A DNA stretch of 64,000 nt from Achatina immaculata (taxonomy: Eukaryota > Mollusca > Gastropoda > Stylommatophora > Achatinidae): NCBI GenBank assembly GCA_009760885.1, contig CM019692.1, positions 47,127,930 to 47,191,929 on the forward strand, read 5' to 3'. How positions within the stretch are numbered: the first letter of the stretch is position 1; the number at the start of each line of letters is the position of its first letter. The notes under the pieces are model-generated. The model did no database searches and was not told where the DNA came from. It saw nothing but the letters and a program-made list of their open reading frames with translations. A program made the translations under genes and the position numbers. This document shows, one piece after another, positions 57,771 through 64,000 of this stretch.

Positions 57771-57834
57771 GTTGTTTTGTGTAGCCCTATCATACCAAAG
57801 TGGCATATTAGGAATCTTATGTTAGTCCTCCCTT

Positions 57835-58025
57835 GATCTGTTGACACATGAGATGGCCAGCATCATGCCTAGCCGCTTTTCCTTCCATAAACTCCAAAAG
57901 GAGCCCAGTACCTATTTTTACAACTGGGTGAATGGAACGCTTCGGACCAGACTTAAATCACCAACCTTCTCCACGTGAGTAGACGAACGAACGAACTAAC
58001 CACAATGCCGCTCAAGCGCCCTTGA
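57835..58025 (-). mobile_element. tRNA-derived SINE fragment
   Basis: Reverse of GAGATGGCCAGCATCATGCC (body), CCCAGTACCTATTTTTACAA and ACCACAATGCCGCTCAAGCG (tRNA-like head at right). The B-box region is worn. The head is similar to the SINE at 48,890-49,345. Confidence 0.7.
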
Positions 58026-58064
58026 TGTCATTTCTCCATTTACCATCCTTTCTCTTGTCACATT

Positions 58065-58375
58065 CGTTTGCAAGTATGCACCATGTACCTCTTCTGCCTC
58101 TGATCTCCGTCCACTTCTAGACCCTACTGGTAGTTGCAACATGTACCTCTGTCTGCTTCTAATCTCCGTCTACTTCTAGACCCTACTAGTAGTTGCACCA
58201 TATACCTCTGTGTGCTTCTAATCTCCGTCTACTTCTAGACTCTACTAGTAGTTGCACCATGTACCTCTGTCTGCCTCGTAATCTCCGTCTACTTCTAGAC
58301 CCTACTAGTAGTAGTTGCACCCTGTACCTCTGTCTGCATCTAATCTCCGTCTCCTTCTAGACTCTACTAGTAGTT
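58065..58375 (+). repeat. ~59-bp tandem repeat, five copies
   Basis: Unit contains TACCTCTGTCTGCTTCTAAT, CTCCGTCTACTTCTAGAC and CCTACTAGTAGTTGCAC. Confidence 0.96.
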
Positions 58376-58666
58376 TTGCAACAGTTGTTATCACATGTTA
58401 CAGTTGAATGAGTGCAAACAGTGGGCATTCTCGTGTGCAAACGCTGATTAAAGAGTAAAATGGAAACTTGGGGCAAGTTCATAGAAGCTCCCATGCATCA
58501 CCAGACTAATGTTTTGATGTTAGCACAAGATTTATTTCAGTGCTGAAAATGAGTTTGACGTTCTGCCGCCAGAGCTGATCCTTCTTGCTGGGAAAGGAAT
58601 TCGCTTCACAGTTGTGACATGTGGTAGTTTTCTCTCACATTTTTTTGTTTGTTTTTTGTTTTTCAG

Positions 58667-58839
58667 GAACAAGATCAGAAAGTCTGGAACATCCAGGAGA
58701 GCTTGACAGAGCTGGAGGCGCAGAAGGATGACGTCATGCTGCAAGCCAACCAGGAAGAGGCCGGAAACATCAGGTCTCAGATGGAGCAGCTTCTTCAGGA
58801 GTGGTCGAAGCTGAGCGAAAGCCACAGCACCAGGATGAA
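58667..58839 (+). CDS. Next exon of the spectrin-repeat protein
   Basis: A long polypyrimidine tract ending TTTTTCAG precedes 58,667, and ATGAA/GTAAGT ends it. The exon is 173 nt: phase 0 at the start, matching the exon at 49,895-50,359, and phase 2 at the end. It encodes EQDQKVWNIQESLTELEAQK, DDVMLQANQEEAGNIRSQME and QLLQEWSKLSESHSTRM. The helix/loop/helix with the L-x6-W-x-x-L pattern (LLQEWSKL) is a spectrin-repeat helix C core. Joined to the previous exon it completes one repeat after the Pro/Ser/Thr hinge. The opposite strand is also open but lacks splice logic. I infer dystrophin/utrophin-like; nesprin is an alternative. Confidence 0.85.
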
Positions 58840-58855
58840 GTAAGTTCATCACCAG

Positions 58856-59000
58856 CAGTGGTTCTCAGACTGTTTTGGCCCCACATCCAGAAAAAAAAAA
58901 ACAACACATTCCTAGCGCTCTATGAAACACTTTTCCCTGAATTGAATATGATGTTCCCCGTCGCTCTTTTTTTTTTATCTTAAGCGCCCCTGTCTTCCCA
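58856..59000. mobile_element. hAT-like terminus after the exon donor
   Basis: CAGTGGTTCTCAGACTGTTT at 58,856, then TGGCCCCACATCCAG and AAGCGCCCCTG, resembles the end of a hAT element. No matching right end was found. It starts 16 bases after the exon's splice site. Confidence 0.5.
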
Positions 59001-59489
59001 TTCCCGCCCCCTCTCTCTCTCTCAACCGGTAGCGGTGTCACCCATTTTGGGATATAAAGTCAACAATGCAGTATAAGGACCCAGTTTTATCATTTATTTT
59101 GAAAACAATAAGGAAAAAAAAAGAATTACAAGGCAGCAGATTATTTTAGTTTTTGTTGTTTAAATATCACTTTCAAGTTTTATTTTAATCATATCATACT
59201 TTGATAAGAACATATTATGTAACTGTATACTGTAATCCGTCTTATGTCCTCTTCTTCTCCTGCTTCTTCTTTGGTCATTCCCAGACGTGGAAGTAATCAG
59301 TAGTCCGAGTTGGTGTACATCACCTTTCACCTTCTTATTGACTGATACAGGAGTTGGCCACGTCTGTTTTCTTTGTTCTTGAAGTCTCTGGTAACACTTT
59401 CATCTACGTCACAGTTCTTTCCCTTCATTTCTGCAGCCAAGTTCACACCGAAGTAAATACAGTATATCTCTGTCAGTCTTGGCTTGGGT

Positions 59490-59800
59490 GACCAGGTTGG
59501 CTGGGTGGTTAGGCGCTGGGTGTACTAACCTATTGGTACCGAGTTCAACTCCCAGCAGTGGGGCATTTTTTTCTGGTACCACTAGGCCTACAAAAAAGGC
59601 CCCGGGGGGGGGGGGGGTCTAACCAGCCTCAAAAAATGGGTACCAGAGAATTCTGGGAAAGTAAATGCGACCAGGCGTGATACTGACCGCGTCACACTTT
59701 CTTGTGCCGATGGTCTTGGGAATACGGACCTAAAATAGTATCCCTAATACGTCTTAATGACATGGAAACGGGGATAATACCTTTACCTTACTTGCCTTGG
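59490..59800 (+). mobile_element. tRNA-derived SINE
   Basis: TGGCTGGGTGGTTAGGCGCT is A-box-like and ACCGAGTTCAACTCCCAGCA is B-box-like, about 35 bases apart. The body has GGTACCAGAGAATTCTGGGA and AGGCGTGATACTGACC. A G12 run lies at about 59,605. Confidence 0.85.
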
Positions 59801-59984
59801 TCATACCATCTTTCTTTGTGCCGTAAGTTTTAACCTGCCACGAACTGTTTAAGCAGAATTTCGAAAAGCTACATCTCTACATAGCCTCCCTCCAAGTCGA
59901 TCCACTTCTGTTGTCGCTCTACAAGCTTCTTCATTCCCCATGATTTCATGTAAAATATAACTAGCTGTAACCTATCATAAATGA

Positions 59985-60310
59985 CGAGAACATGCTGACG
60001 TCAGGATTTGGCGAACCATAGCTGACCAAGACCCTGTCCCACCTCTCCGTTGGTACCCGTAGTAACAGGCCTAGCCTGGCTAACGGGGCAGGGAATGCCA
60101 TGGTCACCCTGATCACCCTGACGGTGGAGTCTGCCAAAGAACTATTGCTCACCCCCTGTTTTTTTTAGCTGTATTCTGGGACTGAAAAGAATATCTGCCA
60201 TAACCCTCTTCCAAGCCACACACGATGCTGTGCCCCAACATCTTCACAGCATCGGCTGCAAAGAACACAAGCTTGCCGTTTCAAGGAGATTGATGACAAG
60301 ACAAGATAAG
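59985..60310 (+). repeat. Interspersed repeat R1, second + strand copy
   Basis: Matches R1 copy 1: TTTGGCGAACCATAGCTGAC, CTGGCTAACGGGGCAGGG, GGGACTGAAAAGA, CTTCACAGCATCGGC, ending GGAGATTGATGACAAGACAA. Confidence 0.85.
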
Positions 60311-60344
60311 ACAAAAGTAATTATCGTTACTGTAATTCATTATA

Positions 60345-60391
60345 GCACTGAGATGGACACTTAAGGTTCAGAGAGAGAGAGAGAGAGAGAT
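60345..60391 (+). mobile_element. Minimal LINE 3' end with (GA)n
   Basis: GGACACTTAAGGTTCAG followed by (AG)n. Same end as at 15,580 and 25,330. Almost only the terminal 20 bases are present. Confidence 0.65.
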
Positions 60392-60419
60392 TGTGCTTGT
60401 ACCTGTACTTGTACGAACC

Positions 60420-61660
60420 CCCTGTAATTGCGAGCTGTTGTTCTTTGCAACTCAAAGGCGTTTGATTGTGTACAACACCAGAAACTTTGGGAATTAATGG
60501 ACAAAATGGGATTTCCAACACATCTGATACAATTAACGTCACTGCTGTATCTAGACCAACAAGCAGCAGTAAGAATAAATGGTGAAACAACAACTTGGTT
60601 TGACATAAAACAAGGGGTCCGTCAGGGGTGCATATTGTCGCCTTACTTATTTAACTTGTATACTGAAAATATCGTGAGGAATGTTAGAGAAGGTGCAGAC
60701 AAAGAATATTACGATGCCATAACAATTCAAAGTTATGAAATACCAGAGATTAGATATGCTGATGACACAGTATTACTGTCCACAATACAAAAAGCAATGG
60801 AAAAACTAATTATGTCAGTCCCTAAGAATAGTGAAGAGCAAAACCTCTATCTTAATGCAAAGAAAACTAAATTAATGACAACTGACAAAACAAACAAGGC
60901 AGCTGATATATGTATCAATTAGGAAAAAACTGGAAGAAGTGGAGAGTTTTGAATATCTTGAACCACTGCTAACTAATAATGGAGATACAATGAGGGAAAT
61001 TAAAAGGAGGACATCTATCGCTCTTCAGAAAGTAAAATAACTAAAGAATCTGTGGAGAGGAGCAGACAGAACTACAAAAATAAGATTTTTAAGGGGATGC
61101 ATTTTTCCCATTGCTGCATATGCCTGTGAGACCTGGACACTTAACAAAACAGCTAAGAAACACATAAATGCCTTTGAATGTAAATGCTACAGAAGAGTTC
61201 TTCAGATATCATGGACACAAAAAAAGAACAAATATATCCATACTACAAGAACTTAATATTGAAGAAGGCTGGCTAGTAAAGAGTATTAAACAGAGAAAAC
61301 TTGAATATTGTGGACACATTAAACGTCATGGTAATGTAGAGAAGACCGTCTTGGAAGGGTACATAATGGGAAAAAGAAGGAGAGGAAGACCAAGGCGAAG
61401 ATGGCTGCAAGATATCGTTGATGATCTGCAAATAGATGCATCAGCAGCAGGGCATCTTGCTTACAATCGAGAGGCCTACAGGAGGCAAAGTTCCACCAGG
61501 GACATGCAAATGAATGAATGATGTTCTTTGCAGCCGATACTGTAGGGATGTTGAGGCACAATATCGTATCGGCGTGGGAGATGGGACGGAGAGATGGGAC
61601 ATGGTCTTGGTCAGGTATGGTTCGCTAACCTTGACGCTGGCATGTCAGTTGTGGGTTGCT
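60420..61660 (-). repeat. R1 copy split by a LINE
   Basis: GCGAGCTGTTGTTCTTTGCA (60,430-60,449) and GCCGATACTGTAGGGATGTT (61,533 onward) join to the R1 reverse-strand sequence seen at 33,870. The right part continues to GGCATGTCAGTTGTGGG. Confidence 0.8.
60450..61521 (+). pseudogene. 5'-truncated LINE with 11-bp target duplication
   Basis: The insert begins inside RT motif A (SKAFDCVQHQKLWELMDKMG). It is open to 60,922, including FDIKQGVRQGCILSPYLFNL and EIPEIRYADDTVLLSTIQKA. A frameshift and stops follow, and then LRISWTQKKNKYIH-like sequence. The tail has LKYFGHIKRH- and KRRRGRPRRRWLQDIVDDLQ-type sequence. It ends (GAAT)n. TGTTCTTTGCA lies at 60,439-60,449 and 61,522-61,532. With about 165 codons open and YADD intact, this is among the youngest LINE copies here. 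Confidence 0.93.
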
Positions 61661-62008
61661 GCAGAGAACAACAACTCGCAGCACCCACCCAATAATTCAT
61701 TACTTTTGTCAATGAAACTTTTACCATATCTCGATACTAAATTTTTTGTCCGTGTAATTCAGAAAAATATTAACAATCTTACAGTACACTCTCAAACATT
61801 ACACGAAACAGTACTGAGAATTGTTTGCATAAAATGAGCTGAAATAGTAAGTCAGTTTTGTTTCATACGATTTAACGAGGATTTGAAAAAATGACAGTTG
61901 TGACAACACGTAAGGTTTTATAGAGACAAGATTCATGTTATGTAAACACTCGACCGGCTTCGTGATGTTGTTCGTGGGGCTTTGGTAAGGATTAATTTTG
62001 CCGAACAT
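61661..62008. other. No gene supported
   Basis: AT-rich sequence without recognisable motifs. Confidence 0.4.
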
Positions 62009-62440
62009 AAACAAAGGATGATTACTAGAAGTTGACGCTTGACTGTTTTAGCTTTTTCTTTCTCAGTTTTAACAACCGTAAACAAAGGATGATTACTAGA
62101 AGTTGACGCTTGACTGTTTTAGCTTTTTCTTTCTCAATTTTCACAGCCATAAACAAAGGATGGTTACTAGAAGTTGACGCTTGACTGTTTTAGCTTTTTC
62201 TTTCTCAATTTTCACAGCCATAAACAAAGGATGGTTAGTTGACCCTTGACAGTTTAAGCTTTTTCTTTCTCAGTTTTAACAACCATAAACAAAGGATGAT
62301 TACTAGAAGTTGACGCTTGACTGTTTTAGCTTTTTCTTTCTCAGTTTTCACAGCCATAAACAAAGGATGATTACTAGAAGTTGACGCTTGACTGTTTTAG
62401 CTTTTTCTTTCTCAGTTTTAACAACCATAAACAAAAGGTT
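62009..62440 (+). repeat. 71-bp minisatellite, six copies
   Basis: Unit contains AAACAAAGGATGATTACTAG, AAGTTGACGCTTGACTG and TTTTAGCTTTTTCTTTCTCA. The fourth copy is internally shortened. Confidence 0.97.
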
Positions 62441-62517
62441 TTTACTGAAGGCTGAATGTATGTGAGTGTTTAGAACAAAGAAAATTATGCACGTCAGGAA
62501 ACATCGAAAGTCTTCCT

Positions 62518-63470
62518 TGTTCTCTCTCTCTCTGTCTTTCTTATCGTCTCTCTGTCTTTCTTATCGTCTCTCTCTCTCCATCTCTCTCTCTCTGTCTTTC
62601 TTATCGTCTTTCTCTCTCTATCTGTGTCTTTCTCATCGTCATTCTCTCTCTATCTGTGTCTTTCTCATCGTCTCTCTCTCGCTGTCTCTCTCTTTCTCTC
62701 TCTCTTTCTCATCGTCTCTCTCTGTCTTTCTCATCATCTCTCTCTGTCTTTCTCATCGTCTCTCTTTCTCATCGTTTCTCTCTCTGTCTTTCTCATCGTA
62801 TCTCTCTCTCGCCATCTCTCTCTGTGTCTTTCTCATCGTCTCTCTGTGTCTTTCTCATCATCTCTCTATGCTTTTCTCATCTCTCGCTATCTCTCTCTCT
62901 CTCTCTCTGTTTTTCTCATATCTCGCTGTCTCTCTCTGTTTTTGTCATCGTCTCTCTCTCTCTCTCGCTATCTCTCTGTGTATTTCTCATCGTCTCTCTC
63001 TCGCTATCTCACTTTCTCTGTGTCTTTCTCATCGTCTCTCTCTATCTCTCTCTGTCTTTCTCATCGTCTCTCTCTCTGTCTTTCTCATCGTCTCTCTCTC
63101 GCCCTCTCTCTCTCTCTGTCTTTCTCATTGTATCTCTCTCGCCATTTCTCTCTCACTATCTCTCTCTGTCTTTCTCATCGTCTTTCTCGCATTCTCACTC
63201 TCGCCACCTCTTTCTCTGTGTCTTTCTCATCGTCTCTCTCTCGCCATCCCTCTTCTCTCGCGATCTCTGTCTCTCTCGCCATCTCTCTGTCTCACTGTCT
63301 GTCCCTCTCACTGTCTCTTTATATACATTTCTGTGTCTCTTTCCCCCTCTCTCTCCTTCTATCTCTCCCTTCATCTGCCTCTGTCTCTCTGTCTCTTCCC
63401 TCTCTCTCACTCACCCTCTCTCTCTGTCTCTCTCTCTCAGTCTATCTCTCTTTCCCTCTCTCTTTCATAT
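62518..63470 (+). repeat. CT-rich compound microsatellite
   Basis: TCTCTCTCTGTCTTTCTCAT plus CG units of variable length, merging to (CT)n and CTCC tracts. The three long Leu/Ser-rich open frames here are artefacts. Confidence 0.97.
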
Positions 63471-64000
63471 ACATACATAACTCCTGTGTGTAGTGTGCAG
63501 ATGTGTAGCATTTGTGGATAATTTTTTTTTTAAACTGCGTCCTTTCAAAAGCCTCATATGCTATGAATTTCACTTTCCATAAAGAAATAAGGAAAACAAT
63601 CATTCTTTCCCTGTAATTGGCACCCCCACAATTCTAGCGCCATAGGGAGGCTTCCTTCTGACTCACCATAGTTACTTCCCTGAAGGTCCAGCTCATTAAG
63701 ATACTGACCTCCTCCTTTGCCATTTTATGTGCCGTGTGTATTGGACAAGGCTTACACGACATCTACTAACTGTCTTGTATACAATGTATTCCATTGTGGC
63801 CTGCCTTGCAGACATCCTTTCTTTTCCCCACAGGTTGTTATATGTTTGTGTGTATCTGCGCGCGCGCGTTTCTTGTTTCTGTATGCCTTAAAAAAATATG
63901 ACGGCGCTTACTCGCATACAGATCAATAATCTGCTTCCATGGATCTTGTTTGTAAACACTGTGAGCTCAGTTCCTGGCTTTAGATTTGCCAGGGTTTTGA
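63471..64000. other. No gene supported
   Basis: Ordinary AT-rich sequence with a (GC)n patch at 63,860 and no recognised exon. Confidence 0.4.

Noticed and set aside
58532..58852. 106-codon reverse frame opposite the second spectrin-repeat exon
   Set aside because: It is the antisense of a clear exon with acceptor, donor and spectrin-repeat pattern.
59490..59565. Functional tRNA gene
   Set aside because: A- and B-box-like sequences are present, but the stems do not form a full cloverleaf and SINE body sequence follows directly.
62466..63521. 351-codon Leu/Ser-rich frame
   Set aside because: Translation of a CT-rich microsatellite; three frames are open together.

Overview
The window is animal nuclear DNA. 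Three things show this: interrupted coding sequence with GT-AG splice sites, several LINE families carrying reverse-transcriptase and APE-endonuclease remnants, and tRNA-derived SINEs. Mariner, hAT and Helitron relics and a very heavy load of minisatellites are also present. A protostome invertebrate is likely. A gastropod mollusc or a decapod would fit the repeat style, but I cannot fix the phylum. Nothing prokaryotic (operons, ribosome binding sites, CRISPR) is present.

Host coding sequence is sparse, and I can support only two loci, both on the + strand. The first is a probable small multipass membrane protein in two phase-matched segments (13,835-14,065 and 14,356-14,453). The second is two internal exons (49,895-50,359 and 58,667-58,839) of a large spectrin-repeat protein. 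They join in phase across an 8.3 kb intron and look most like a dystrophin/utrophin hinge followed by the next spectrin repeat; a nesprin or another spectraplakin-like protein is possible.

Layout. 1-5.6 kb: pyrimidine-rich minisatellites (19-bp and 37-bp units, then T-rich arrays). 5.9-10 kb: an interspersed repeat (called R1 here), a mariner relic, a 42-bp array and LINE tails. 10.1-12.1 kb: a hAT-like element bounded by inverted repeats and holding two minisatellites and a LINE fragment. 13.7-14.5 kb: the small membrane-protein locus. 15.6-18.9 kb: a 24-bp array split by a LINE whose 5' part is inverted, a twin-priming structure. 20-24.5 kb: minisatellites. 24.5-25.4 kb: LINE tails with (AT)n and (GA)n. 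27.3-28.4 kb: arrays. 29.86-30.17 kb: Helitron 3' end. 30.57-30.86 kb: a small inverted-repeat element. 31.8-32.8 kb: 48-bp array. 33.9-36.2 kb: R1 with nested LINE tails, a palindrome and a SINE. 37-42.5 kb: arrays and a LINE. 43-48.6 kb: LINE tails and a second palindrome with hammerhead-like motifs. 48.9-49.35 kb: a SINE split by a LINE tail with a clean 12-bp target-site duplication. 49.5-59 kb: the spectrin-repeat exons with transposons at their edges and a nearly full-length decayed LINE between them. 59.5-61.7 kb: SINE, R1 and LINE. 62-63.5 kb: arrays.

No multi-gene system is visible. The interest lies in the repeat biology. LINE tails end in different microsatellites, insertions nest with readable target duplications, and one LINE preserves a twin-priming inversion. 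Two palindromes carry hammerhead-like cores, and arrays or transposons sit within tens of bases of splice sites. Many long open frames are only stop-free minisatellites.
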